DNA from: PMG-095 sp037200885
Lineage (GTDB): Bacteria > Myxococcota_A > Polyangia > Polyangiales > Polyangiaceae
Length of the DNA stretch: 64,000 nt
Direction of reading: 5' to 3'
Assembly: GCA_037200885.1 (NCBI GenBank)
Contig: JBBCIN010000003.1
Coordinates: 1,798,001 to 1,862,000, forward strand
The translations under genes were made by a program, and so were the position numbers. Positions 33,354-42,189 of the stretch are shown here, piece by piece; position 1 is the first letter of the stretch, and the number at the start of each line of letters is the position of its first letter. The notes under the pieces were generated by a model. It was given only the letters and a program-made list of their open reading frames with translations. It made no database searches and had not been told where the DNA came from.

Positions 33354-34052
33354 TCAGCCGTTGCAGAGGTTGGTCGAATCGTCGACCTCGCCGGCCTCGA
33401 GGATCCCGTTGCCCGCCGTGCCGCCGCCGTCGCCATCGTCCAAACCAACCTGAATCGTGACTCCACCATTGGCGCAGGCGGTTGAGCCGGCGGCGAGGGT
33501 AATGAGGTTGAGCAGAGCGCCGGTTGCACCCGTTGCGCCGGTTGCACCCATTGCGCCGGTTGCACCCGTTGCGCCGGTTGCACCGGTTGCACCCATTGCG
33601 CCGGTTGCACCCATTGCGCCGGTTGCACCCATTGCGCCGGTTGCTCCCATCGCGCCGGTTGCGCCGGTTGCTCCCATCGCGCCGGTTGCTCCCATCGCGC
33701 CGGTTGCTCCCATCGCGCCGGTTGCTCCCATCGCGCCGGTTGCTCCCATCGCGCCTATGTCGCCTTGAGGGCCCATCGCGCCCCGCTTCCCCACGGGGCC
33801 GCCGCTCGCAGCACCGTTACAAGCGTACCGCGTCCCCTCCAACTCGCTGTCGTCGAGCGTGCCGTTGCCGTTGGCGTCTGTACCGAACTCGATCTTGGTA
33901 CCGCCGTCGGGGCAGCTGTCACCGGCGGCTTCGTTGGATAACCGCAGCAATGTGGAGCTTCCCGCTTTGCCGCTCGTGCCGTCTTCGCCGCCGCAAGCAG
34001 CGAGTGCAAGCAAGCTAATTCCGATCGCCCCAGTCAAGCGTGTGCTGTTCAT
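33354..34052 (-). CDS. lipoprotein with collagen-like G-X-Y tract
   Basis: A 232-residue protein with a lipoprotein signal (GAIGISLLALAACGGED). A DUF7151-like unit follows (SCPDGGTKIEFGTDANGN, LDDSELEGTRYACNG), then a tract of about 30 G-x-y triplets built from GATGAM, and a closing second unit (ACANGGVTIQVGLDDGDGG, then LEAGEVDDSTNLCNG). The Asp/Asn-rich loops suggest Ca2+ binding. Collagen-like tracts would give a trimeric rod on the cell surface (inference). A related lipoprotein is encoded at 38.7-40.1 kb, and the two flank the kinase operon. Confidence 0.7.
   Translation of the reverse strand: MNSTRLTGAIGISLLALAACGGEDGTSGKAGSSTLLRLSNEAAGDSCPDGGTKIEFGTDANGNGTLDDSELEGTRYACNGAASGGPVGKRGAMGPQGDIGAMGATGAMGATGAMGATGAMGATGAMGATGATGAMGATGAMGATGAMGATGAMGATGATGATGATGAMGATGATGATGALLNLITLAAGSTACANGGVTIQVGLDDGDGGGTAGNGILEAGEVDDSTNLCNG
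33524..33769. repeat. tandem 18-base (and 9-base) repeat coding for G-X-Y
   Basis: Repeats of the type GTTGCACCCATTGCGCCG and close variants cover about 245 bases inside the lipoprotein gene. They encode the collagen-like GAM/GAT triplets. Such DNA is prone to slippage, so the length may vary between strains. The repeats lie in frame. Confidence 0.7.
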
Positions 34053-34139
34053 TGCCCGTACCCTTCTTATTGCTTCCCGGCTCGCGGAAATCCGCTCCCT
34101 TATTTCTCGCCCGCGGGATTGCGGGCTCGACCGGTGCGG

Positions 34140-36128
34140 CTACTTGGCGAGCTTCATGATCTGATTGCTGCCGGAATTGACCCAGTAGATAGTCGTCGCA
34201 TCGACCGCGATTCCCGAGGGCGAGTTTTGCCCGCTGGCCACGATCGAGACCTGGCTGCCGTCGTACCGGCTGATGAATCCGGAGGAGGTTCTGCTGGTCC
34301 AATAGACGCCCGCGCTGTCAGCTGCAATTCCGTAAGCGGTCAGCTGCCCGGAGGCGAGCACGGTCACCGCGCCACCGGCCATCGAGACCTGTCTCACTTG
34401 AGTGCCTGCCGTGTAGAAAATGTTCGAGCCACGCGCCGCCATGGCTTGAAGATTGCTCCCCAACGTCGTCGCCTTCACCACATCAATTGACGCCCCGCCA
34501 CCAATCGGGAACCGCTGGATCGATTGCGTGTCATAGTTGAGGAAGTAGCTGGAGTTGGTCGCGCTATCGGCGAAGACGCTCCACAGACCGAAACTGCTGG
34601 TCAACCCGACGGTGAGCCCGCCTGCTTTCGGAACCTGCCCGGATGCGCCTTGATAGGACGCGAAGTAGACATTGTTGGCGTCGATGGCGACCTCGCGAGG
34701 TTCGTACACCGCAGTCGCCAAGGTGGTCACGGCGCCGCCTGAAGCACTGATCTTTCTGACCACACCGAACGCGGGAGCCAGGTCATCAGCCGACCAGAAG
34801 ACTGAGGTCTCGTCAGCGGCGATGCCCCAGCCAGCGCCCGAGTTCGTGGCCAAAACTGTCAGTCCCGTACCGTCGAGACCAACCTTACTCACCGACGAGG
34901 CGCTGCTCTGATCGACCCAAAACACCGCCGTCGAATTGACCGCGAGCCGCAGTGGCGAACCGGTCGTCGTTGCCAAGACCACCGGCTGGCATTTGCCCTC
35001 CGCGCAACCACCGCCCTGACAGCTGTGACCGCAACTGCCACAATTGGTCGCGCTCGTATTCAAGTTGACGCAACCTGATCCGCATACGCCTGGCGTGCAG
35101 CAGCTGCCGTTGCTGCAAACCGGAGCGGACACGGGACAAACGCCACTGGCCACGCTTTGGTATTGCCCGTTGGCCGCGCAGAATAGCGGCGTGTTGTCGG
35201 CGCATGATTGCGGAGTCGCGTTGGGCTTGCACGCGACGCACACGCCAGCCAAGCAATAGCCTGCGCAAGCGCCGGTCGCCACATCCTGCAGCGAGCCCGA
35301 GCTATTGCAAAATTGTGGCACGTTCGTGGCCGAGCAACTGATCGGCGTGGAGCTGGGTGTACACGTGTTGCACAGGCCTTTGACACACAACGCTGTGCCA
35401 CCCTTGCAGGCACCAGTGCCCACATTTTGCCAATGCCCGGTGGCGTCGCAGTAGCGTGGTGTAGCGCCATCGCAGGTGGTGGGAGTTGGATTCGGATCGC
35501 ATTCCCACGCTGGTCCCGCGCCGCTCGAACCGCCAACGCCGGTTGCCATGCCGCTCGAGCCAACTGAGTCTTTGCCCGCCATCGAACTCGATTCGCCGGC
35601 GCCCGCGTCACCCGCGCTCGGGCTGACGACGCCTCCGGCGCCCGCGTCTACAGCGCCGGCTTCCCCACTCGCTCCGCTCGTTCCGCTCGTTCCGCTCGTT
35701 CCGCTCGTTCCGCTGGTCCCACCGCTACCGGGGTCATAAGCGGGATCGGCGCCGACACAGCCGGACTCGATGCAGGTTTGGCCGACATTGCAGTCTGCAT
35801 CCTTGCTGCAAACCGTACGGCAATACTTGAAGTCGAAACATTGCGTGCCCGCCGGGCAATCGTTGGCGCAGTCCGCGCTATTGGGAATGCACACGCTGCT
35901 CACGATGGTCTTGAGGCAACGCGACCCAACGCCGCAATCAGGATCCGAAGTGCAGCTGTTGCGGCATGAGCCCTGCAGGCAACCATAACCCGGCGCACAT
36001 TCGTTGTCCGTCGTACAAGAGCCTTGCACCGTGCCGCCTTTCAGGCCCAGCACCGTGCTGCAATTCGCGAGCAGCACCGCGGCCAGGAACAGCCGCGCGA
36101 ATTTGGAACCGCGCTTAGAAGGCTCCAT
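34140..36128 (-). CDS. Cys-rich lipoprotein with beta-propeller
   Basis: A 662-residue protein. A lipoprotein signal (LFLAAVLLANCSTVLG) is followed by Cys-rich EGF/EB-like modules (CTTDNECAPGYGCLQGSC, CTSDPDCGVGSRC, CSKDADCNVGQTC), a GTS repeat linker, further Cys modules, and from about 390 a beta-propeller with repeated blades ending in YWVN or YWTS (GIAADSAGVYWTS, GIAVDATTIYWVN). The propeller may recognise a partner or surface polymer. It overlaps the upstream gene by 14 bases and belongs to the kinase operon. Exported proteins of this type are common in myxobacteria (general knowledge). Confidence 0.7.
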   Translation of the reverse strand: MEPSKRGSKFARLFLAAVLLANCSTVLGLKGGTVQGSCTTDNECAPGYGCLQGSCRNSCTSDPDCGVGSRCLKTIVSSVCIPNSADCANDCPAGTQCFDFKYCRTVCSKDADCNVGQTCIESGCVGADPAYDPGSGGTSGTSGTSGTSGTSGASGEAGAVDAGAGGVVSPSAGDAGAGESSSMAGKDSVGSSGMATGVGGSSGAGPAWECDPNPTPTTCDGATPRYCDATGHWQNVGTGACKGGTALCVKGLCNTCTPSSTPISCSATNVPQFCNSSGSLQDVATGACAGYCLAGVCVACKPNATPQSCADNTPLFCAANGQYQSVASGVCPVSAPVCSNGSCCTPGVCGSGCVNLNTSATNCGSCGHSCQGGGCAEGKCQPVVLATTTGSPLRLAVNSTAVFWVDQSSASSVSKVGLDGTGLTVLATNSGAGWGIAADETSVFWSADDLAPAFGVVRKISASGGAVTTLATAVYEPREVAIDANNVYFASYQGASGQVPKAGGLTVGLTSSFGLWSVFADSATNSSYFLNYDTQSIQRFPIGGGASIDVVKATTLGSNLQAMAARGSNIFYTAGTQVRQVSMAGGAVTVLASGQLTAYGIAADSAGVYWTSRTSSGFISRYDGSQVSIVASGQNSPSGIAVDATTIYWVNSGSNQIMKLAK

Positions 36129-37164
36129 TTAGCTCCACTCCCCATGCGCGACTGTTCAAGCCCAACGCCCAGTGCGCCGGACTTCGCCGAGTAGCCTCGC
36201 TTCGGCTCTCCGCCTTCGGCGCCGCAAACCAAAGCACACCAGCCGTGATCAGCGCTGCCGCGCCGACCCCGACCGTGATCGTCGATACGAGGGCCTTGCT
36301 CTGGGCGCTGTCGCGGAGCTGTTTCCCGTGTTCGGTGCACACGTCGTTGTCGTTACACGCCGACTTCGAATCGCTGAACGACGATTGCGCGCTGAGTCCG
36401 AAGAAGCCGCCCACACCCAAGCTGACGATACCCATGCCCCCCAACGCAATCGCAGTGATCCGCTGCGAAGTGCCGGGATCGCTGGCCCCGGGTGCTGGTT
36501 TCTGGGCATCGACCCGCGGCTCGACCGCAAGGGTTGGCACCGTGACGCTGGAGGTGCTCCCTTCACCGACAAGTTCGAACTCTATTTGCCAGGATTTGTA
36601 GCCGGGGGCACGAGCCACGATGCGGTGCTTGCCTGGATCGATCGCGGTGCCATTGCCCCAGAGCGTTGCTGCCACGGGCAAGCCGTCGCGAAGCACCTCG
36701 AGCCCACGGAGGCGAGAAGCCTCGGGCACGTCGACGACCAAACGATCGACCCGCGGCGAGAGCGCAGCGGCCCGCTCGTGAGCGTGCGCTTGTCGCTTGT
36801 CGCCACGCTCGGCGGCCATCTCTTCTGCTTCGCGGTAACTGCCCCAGGCACTGGCAAGCTGGCCATTTTTTTCGTAGCACTCCGCCAAGTAGATCAAGCT
36901 CCCGAGCTGCGGATCGAGCCGGAAGCTCTCCGCGTACTTGGGGCACGCCTGAGCGACCTGCTGTTTGGCGAATAGCGCCTCGGCCTCGTCGAACAGTTGC
37001 ACGGCCAGCGCCCGCGACGCGGAATCATTTTGCGCATGCGCCGGCGGCGCCCAACAGTAGGCGGCCAACGCAACAAACGGTATCGCGCCGCGGATATTGC
37101 GTCGAGGCTTGGAAGTCAGGCCCATACCGTTGACGGCCGGGGGACGGATCCGCGTTGAACTCAT
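36115..37164 (-). CDS. exported TPR/PEGA-like protein
   Basis: A 349-residue protein with a signal peptide ending APPAHAQ, a helical region with TPR-like helices (RALAVQLFDEAEALFAKQQ, SLIYLAECYEKNGQLASAW, about 48-115), a PEGA-like beta part (VDRLVVDVPEASRLRG and GKHRIVARAPGYKSWQ) and two membrane helices near the end (IAIALGGMGIVSLGVGGFFGL..., STITVGVGAAALITAGVLW). TPR-PEGA proteins of this plan commonly follow Ser/Thr kinases in myxobacteria. It overlaps the kinase stop by four bases. It is likely a periplasmic or inner-membrane partner of the kinase. Confidence 0.75.
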   Translation of the reverse strand: MSSTRIRPPAVNGMGLTSKPRRNIRGAIPFVALAAYCWAPPAHAQNDSASRALAVQLFDEAEALFAKQQVAQACPKYAESFRLDPQLGSLIYLAECYEKNGQLASAWGSYREAEEMAAERGDKRQAHAHERAAALSPRVDRLVVDVPEASRLRGLEVLRDGLPVAATLWGNGTAIDPGKHRIVARAPGYKSWQIEFELVGEGSTSSVTVPTLAVEPRVDAQKPAPGASDPGTSQRITAIALGGMGIVSLGVGGFFGLSAQSSFSDSKSACNDNDVCTEHGKQLRDSAQSKALVSTITVGVGAAALITAGVLWFAAPKAESRSEATRRSPAHWALGLNSRAWGVELNGAF

Positions 37165-38663
37165 AGCCGACTCCGAATCGGCGGAGCCAAGGGCTTGCTG
37201 ATGGTGCTGGCATTCGGCGTCGCCGCAGGTGCAGTGGCAGCCACCGTAGCGACCGACGCCGCATTGGGTACGTCGATAGAGTTAGCCGCCTTGCCGGCTG
37301 TGTTGGGCAGGACTACCCCCTGGCCGGTCCGCTGGGCGAATAGGACCGAGCGCCTGACCGCGCTAGTGCCCGCAGCTGGCGACGCTGCGCCTGCGACCGC
37401 GTTCGCAGTCATTCTCGGAATTTCCGCTGTTTGCCCCACCGGTGCAGCACTTTGCACGTCGCGCGCAGAGATCGCTTCGAGCGCGACAGCGGCTGAGCCG
37501 GCCGTTGGGGACGGCGCGACTGGCAAGCGCTGAGTGAACCAAACGACGGCTCCGAGTAGCGACGCGCCACTCATGGCGGCAGCCGTCCATAGGCCTACGC
37601 GCAACTCTCGTTTGCCGGGCCGTGTAGATTCGGTTTTAGTCCAGGTAGCCTGGGTACCAGGAGCGAGCGGGGACGCGCTCGGCGAACGGTTGCCTTCAGT
37701 GGCAGCCGCGACCTCCGCGGGCGCCGAAACGACGCGCTGCGTAGCCCCCGTCGCGAGCAGGAACGAGATACGCTCGATCGACTGACGCGCACGAGGCGAG
37801 GCCAATGGGCTCAGCGCTTGCGCGAATTCTGCGACGGTCTGAAAGCGTGCCGCCGCGGCTTTTTGTAAGCAGCGCTCAATAACGGCAGCCAGCAGCGGCG
37901 GCAGATTGGGCGCGCGCGCCGCGAGTGGTGGCGTCGGCCGATTCACGATCGCCATGCATAGCTGCGGCATCGTTTCGCCATCGAAAGGAGGAATACCGCA
38001 CAGCATTTCGTAAAGGACGACACCCAGCGCCCACAGATCGCTGCGTGCGTCGACCGTCTTCGGCGAGATCAGCTGCTCGGGCGACATGTACTGCGGGGAA
38101 CCCATCACTTCGGAGCTCTGCGTCATCGACACCTCCGCTCCGCCAGCGGTCACTCCAACCACCTTGGAAATGCCGAAGTCCAACACCTTGATCAGCCGCT
38201 GGCCGTCGATGCGCTTGGTCAGGTATAGATTGCCAGGTTTCAGATCACGGTGAATGATCCCTACCTCGTGCGCTTCGGCCAGCGCTTCACACGCCTGAAG
38301 GACGTAGTCCACCGCGTCATCCGCGGCGAAGCGTCGCCGTTGCTTCAATAGCTGGGCCAGGTCCGAGCCCTGCAAATATTCCATCGCGATGTATGGTTCG
38401 CCGCTGGGCAGCGAACCGACGTCGAATACGCGTGCGACGTGCTCGCTGGAGATCCGCGCGGCCGCGCGTGCTTCGCGCAAGAAACGAACGACCGAATCGG
38501 GATTGGTCAACGCTTGTGGCAGCATCAGCTTGAGCGCGACCCGCTGCTCGAGCTGCAAGTGATGAGCGGCCATGACGATGCCCATGCCACCGCGGCCAAT
38601 CACCGACTCGATTCGGTATTTTCCCGCTAAGATTGTGCCGGATTCAAGCACGAACTCGGACAT
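37161..38663 (-). CDS. Hanks-type Ser/Thr protein kinase
   Basis: The ATG at 38663 begins MSEFVLESGTILAG; the open frame extends 39 codons upstream but without coding character. The 500-residue protein has all kinase landmarks: the G-loop GRGGMGIV, VALKLM lysine, the HRDLKPGN catalytic loop, DFGIS, and GSPQYMSPEQ. The domain ends about residue 275. A membrane segment follows near 370-395 (LWTAAAMSGASLLGAVVWF), with an Ala/Thr/Pro-rich outer tail. It phosphorylates proteins at Ser/Thr. It heads an operon with the PEGA/TPR and the Cys-rich propeller genes. Confidence 0.9.
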   Translation of the reverse strand: MSEFVLESGTILAGKYRIESVIGRGGMGIVMAAHHLQLEQRVALKLMLPQALTNPDSVVRFLREARAAARISSEHVARVFDVGSLPSGEPYIAMEYLQGSDLAQLLKQRRRFAADDAVDYVLQACEALAEAHEVGIIHRDLKPGNLYLTKRIDGQRLIKVLDFGISKVVGVTAGGAEVSMTQSSEVMGSPQYMSPEQLISPKTVDARSDLWALGVVLYEMLCGIPPFDGETMPQLCMAIVNRPTPPLAARAPNLPPLLAAVIERCLQKAAAARFQTVAEFAQALSPLASPRARQSIERISFLLATGATQRVVSAPAEVAAATEGNRSPSASPLAPGTQATWTKTESTRPGKRELRVGLWTAAAMSGASLLGAVVWFTQRLPVAPSPTAGSAAVALEAISARDVQSAAPVGQTAEIPRMTANAVAGAASPAAGTSAVRRSVLFAQRTGQGVVLPNTAGKAANSIDVPNAASVATVAATAPAATPNASTISKPLAPPIRSRL

Positions 38664-38712
38664 TGCGACCACCCAAACCCCTATCCGGTGGCTTAACCAC
38701 CACGCCACGGTG

Positions 38713-40098
38713 TCACTGCAAAGCGTCGAATGCGGCCCAGGCGCCGGCATTGGACGCAATCCAGATCTTGTGATTGGCAATCGAGAGCCTATTTGCGTAC
38801 GGCAATTTGGCTCCTGTGAGCGTGACCGTGGCGCGCACGGCGCCTGTGACCTTGTCGTGCTCGCGTACGACGTTGGTCGTGGAATCGAAGGTCAGATAGC
38901 CGGTGTTGCACGCCACCACTCCGTACCCGGTGGCGGCACTCAGCAGAGTCACGTTCGGGAGCGCCGCGCCCGAGGCATCCCAACGGTACACGGTCCCGGC
39001 GAGACGGCCGATGAACTCACCCTTGTCGTCGTCCCAGGCGATTCCTATTTGAATGTCGCCGAGCGTGCTGCGCTCGATGTCGGCGGTGAAGGCGCCTGCT
39101 CCGGTTGCGCGCAGGATGGTCTGCGACCAATAAGTGGAAGCATAGACTGGGGCGACGCCATCGCCTTTGGTGAACACCGAGCGGAAGTCGATACCGGGAG
39201 CATAGTTGGTGACATTGCCCAGACTCGCGTCCGTACTTACGAGTCGATTGCCACTGGGGCCTCCGCCAGAGACGAACCAATAGTTGGTTCCGTCCCAGGC
39301 CACGGACATCGCTGCACCCACTCCCACGGTACCGCTCAGTGAGGAGGTCACGCTCCCCGACTTGAGGCAGGTACTCGAGGCACAGACATGAGAGGTCTGG
39401 TCGATCTCGCCGCTCTCTAGCGTGCCATTGCGGGCCGTGCCACCGCCGTCACCGTTGTCGAGGCCGACGTCGATCGTCGTGCCGCCGGCGATGCAGATTG
39501 CGCCCGCTGCAAGAACCGATTTCGAGATGAGCGTGCTGTAGCCTGTTGTGCCGATAGCACCTGTAACGCCCGTGGCACCTGTAACGCCCGTGGCACCTGT
39601 AGCCCCTGTGGCGCCGGTTGCACCGTTGTCGCCCGTAGCGCCGTTATCACCCGTAGCGCCGTTATCACCCGTAGCGCCGTTGGCGCCTATTGGTCCCTCA
39701 TTGCATTTTGCTGTAGCCCCAGACCCAATGTCGCCCTTGGTACCGGCGGCTCCCGTTGCTCCGGTGGCTCCCGTTGCTCCGGTCGGGCCTGTCGCTCCGG
39801 CGGGGCCCTGAGACCCATCGGGCCCAACAGGGCCAGTCGTGCCGACACCGCTGCAGACATACTGGGTGCCTTCGATCTCAGATCTATCGAGCTTGCCATT
39901 GCGGTTCTCGTCGACGCCGTAGTCGAGTTTCTTGCCGCCACCCGGGCAGCTATCGCCCGGTGGTTCATCGCTTGTCGATAGCAAGGCAAGGAGGCCCGCG
40001 TTACCGGAATCCCCAGTATCTCCGGTGCTACTGCAGGCGCTCAGCAAGGCTGTCCCCAGACCCAAAAGGCCGACGAAATGCGTCTTGTTCATGATCAT
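38713..40098 (-). CDS. collagen-like lipoprotein with propeller-like C-terminal part
   Basis: A 461-residue protein starting with a lipoprotein signal (FVGLLGLGTALLSACSS). A DUF7151-like unit follows (SCPGGGKKLDYGVDENRN, LDRSEIEGTQYVCSG), then a G-x-y tract of about 45 triplets (GATGPTGATG, NGATGDNGATG), a second unit (ICIAGGTTIDVGLDNGDGG, LESGEIDQTSHVCAS) and a beta-rich C-terminal part of about 200 residues (NYWFVSGGGPSGNRL, AWDDDKGEFIGRL). It is a longer relative of the lipoprotein at 33.4-34.1 kb. The gene stands 50 bases upstream of the kinase. Confidence 0.7.
   Translation of the reverse strand: MIMNKTHFVGLLGLGTALLSACSSTGDTGDSGNAGLLALLSTSDEPPGDSCPGGGKKLDYGVDENRNGKLDRSEIEGTQYVCSGVGTTGPVGPDGSQGPAGATGPTGATGATGATGAAGTKGDIGSGATAKCNEGPIGANGATGDNGATGDNGATGDNGATGATGATGATGVTGATGVTGAIGTTGYSTLISKSVLAAGAICIAGGTTIDVGLDNGDGGGTARNGTLESGEIDQTSHVCASSTCLKSGSVTSSLSGTVGVGAAMSVAWDGTNYWFVSGGGPSGNRLVSTDASLGNVTNYAPGIDFRSVFTKGDGVAPVYASTYWSQTILRATGAGAFTADIERSTLGDIQIGIAWDDDKGEFIGRLAGTVYRWDASGAALPNVTLLSAATGYGVVACNTGYLTFDSTTNVVREHDKVTGAVRATVTLTGAKLPYANRLSIANHKIWIASNAGAWAAFDALQ
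39547..39820. repeat. G-X-Y-coding tandem repeat
   Basis: A second tract of 9- to 18-base repeats (GTAGCGCCGTTATCACCC, GTAACGCCCGTGGCACCT and relatives) encodes the collagen-like part of the lipoprotein. It is more diverged than the tract at 33.5 kb, so the two probably expanded separately. Confidence 0.6.
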
Positions 40099-40120
40099 TT
40101 CTCCTTGCCGGGAATTCGGC

Positions 40121-41332
40121 TCAGCTCCCCAGGACCCCTTCCAGCCAGTCGAGAGCCTTGCGGTTCAGCGTGGAGCGGTTGCCCATCTCGCAATGGCTTC
40201 CGGCGCCTTCGGCCGCAGTAAAGCGGATGAAGTCCTTGGGGCAGCGCAACGCATTGAAGAAGTCCTGCGTCCTAGCAGCCAAAGGGTCGTTCTCGACGGC
40301 GGTCAGCAGCGTCGGGCAGCGGATCAACTCCGCGCGGCCATCCATAGTGAAGAGCTGCACCGAGCGCAGATAGTCGCGCAGATTGTCGGCGCCATTCACC
40401 CAGAAGCCGCGCTGTACGGTGCTCCAACGCAGCCTGCGGTCGTTTTGGACGATCTGCCACATGCGATCGAGCACACCTGGCTCGAGCTCGCCGAGGTCCC
40501 GCGCGCCCTCCGGCGTGACGCCGAGCTTGACCACGAAATCGCGATACCCTTGGGCGACGCTCCATTGGCCCGGATCGGCGATGCAGGCAGCGAGCCGGTG
40601 CTCCCCGGACGCAGCGCGTGGCGCGAGATAGCCGCCAAGGCTCCAGCCGCTCAGCGCGATACGCGTCGGATCGACCAAAGGCATCGTCACTGCGAGGTCG
40701 ACGACGGCCGTCACCACGGCCTCCCAGTCGTGGCGCAGGCGCACGCCGCGCTCGATCAGCATCTCGCCCTGACCGGGGCCATCGAACAGGATGCAGTGAT
40801 AGCCGCGACGCGACGCGGCGACGGCGGAGGCAAAATACATGTCGGTGATGGTGCCGTCGTAGCCGTTGGTCAAGATCAGGAGCGGCCGCACCTCCTGCGC
40901 GCGGCCAATCGCGGGAATGAAATAGCCTGGCAGGTAAGAGCCTTCGAACGGGATGCGCAGCGCCTCGATGCCGGGGTCAAGGAGTGTGAAACCTTGGCCG
41001 AGAGCGGCAGCCTGCCGGCGGAAGGCCGTGAGCAGGCGCGGATCGACCGGCTCGCCATAGATGGGGTGGTAGGAAGCGGCGTACATGCAGGCGGCCTTGA
41101 GGAAGAGTTCGCGGGCGCTGAGCCGCCGACCCTTCGCCAGAGCACGCTCCGCCTCGGCCGCGAGCCGATCCCCCGCTGCTATCCAGGCGTCACAATAGGC
41201 GGAGTCGTCACCTTCGCCGACAGCCTGCGCGACCGCTTGGAGCTCGCCGAAATCCGGGCCGCCACAGGAAATATAGGCGAGGGGCCAGGTGCCGAAGTCA
41301 TCGTGAAGGGAGTTCTTGAAGAGCAATGGCAT
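40121..41332 (-). CDS. alpha/beta hydrolase of the FrsA/esterase type
   Basis: A 403-residue protein. After a helical N-terminal part (about 1-115; SARELFLKAACMYAASYHP) it has the hydrolase core: LLILTNGYDG, ILFDGPGQGE, then the nucleophile elbow GWSLGGYLAPR and C-terminal GAGSHCEMG with the histidine; an acidic residue lies in LLTAVENDPLAA. The layout matches about 400-residue esterases/C-C hydrolases (FrsA, dihydroxypseudooxynicotine hydrolase type). It is cytoplasmic and the substrate is unknown. A TetR regulator is encoded just upstream on the same strand, so it is a likely target. Confidence 0.8.
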   Translation of the reverse strand: MPLLFKNSLHDDFGTWPLAYISCGGPDFGELQAVAQAVGEGDDSAYCDAWIAAGDRLAAEAERALAKGRRLSARELFLKAACMYAASYHPIYGEPVDPRLLTAFRRQAAALGQGFTLLDPGIEALRIPFEGSYLPGYFIPAIGRAQEVRPLLILTNGYDGTITDMYFASAVAASRRGYHCILFDGPGQGEMLIERGVRLRHDWEAVVTAVVDLAVTMPLVDPTRIALSGWSLGGYLAPRAASGEHRLAACIADPGQWSVAQGYRDFVVKLGVTPEGARDLGELEPGVLDRMWQIVQNDRRLRWSTVQRGFWVNGADNLRDYLRSVQLFTMDGRAELIRCPTLLTAVENDPLAARTQDFFNALRCPKDFIRFTAAEGAGSHCEMGNRSTLNRKALDWLEGVLGS

Positions 41333-41382
41333 TGGGTTTTCCGATCGTCGTTGTCAGTCGTCGTGCGCTCGGACGTTAGAAC

Positions 41383-42051
41383 TTACCGAAGCAGGGCCGC
41401 GATCAGGATGGTTCCGATCCAGTCCTCGAGTTGGTCGTACGTGTAGCCAAGGCCTCGGATGAGTTGGCCCTGGGTATCCGGGCTCGCGATCACCCACACC
41501 GTGTCCGCTGCCATCTCCGCGGTAAGCCCGGGGCGAAGATCTTCCTTCGGGACACTGGCGACGATCTGGTCGCACGTGCGTCGGCGGATGGCCATGAACT
41601 GTTGCCAGTCTTGGGCTGCTTTGGGATCGACGGCGGCCGCGTCTCGATAGGTCTGCCAGGCGATCGCGGATCGCTCGGCAAGGAGCCGGAATTCATGCGC
41701 GAGGTAAGTCAGCCGCTGCCGCGTATCGATGCCGGCAGGCAGGTTTGCCATTTTCGGACCCACGACCCCGTCGGGGGATAGCCCCGTCGTCTGGTCGTCG
41801 CCGGTCACGGATGTTTCCATGATGGCCCGGAGTAGCGCCTGCTTACTGCCCCAGGCCGAATACAGCGTCTGAATGGCCACGTCGGCTCGCTCGGCGATGC
41901 GGGCAACGGTCGCGGCGCCATAACCCCGTTCGGCGAATTCAGCCTTGGCTGCGGCGAGCAGAATGCGTCGGGTTTCGCGGCGCATCGCCTCGCCCCCCTC
42001 GCGCTGGCGAGTGACTCGTCGCGTGCTCGCTGATGTTTGCTTGTTGCGCAT
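41383..42051 (-). CDS. TetR-family transcriptional regulator
   Basis: A 222-residue protein with an N-terminal HTH typical of TetR (RRILLAAAKAEFAERGYGAATVARIA, ADVAIQTLYSAWGSKQALLRAI, about residues 26-75) and a variable helical ligand-binding half. The first 20 residues are Arg-rich. It lies upstream of the esterase on the same strand and divergent from the large exported protein. The 138-base gap to that gene is the likely operator region. Confidence 0.85.
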   Translation of the reverse strand: MRNKQTSASTRRVTRQREGGEAMRRETRRILLAAAKAEFAERGYGAATVARIAERADVAIQTLYSAWGSKQALLRAIMETSVTGDDQTTGLSPDGVVGPKMANLPAGIDTRQRLTYLAHEFRLLAERSAIAWQTYRDAAAVDPKAAQDWQQFMAIRRRTCDQIVASVPKEDLRPGLTAEMAADTVWVIASPDTQGQLIRGLGYTYDQLEDWIGTILIAALLR

Positions 42052-42189
42052 GACCGGATCATGGTTTAGAACGTGATTCTAGTCAAGCAGATTATGATTC
42101 TATCTTTATGACATCCGATTCCACTTGGCTGGACCCCAGTTCAGCCAGCGCCCGCGACCACCGCCACGCCTGACGAGGAGAACCAATTC

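Noticed and set aside
33524..33769. Regularly spaced repeats resembling a CRISPR array
   Set aside because: The units are contiguous, without unique spacers, and they code in frame for G-X-Y triplets of a lipoprotein.
38664..38780. Upstream extension of the kinase gene
   Set aside because: No codon bias or signal; MSEFVLESG at 38663 is the normal start before the G-loop.
39932..41446. Plus-strand frame of about 500 codons opposite the esterase
   Set aside because: The minus-strand hydrolase has clear motifs (GWSLGG, GAGSHCEMG); the plus frame has none.
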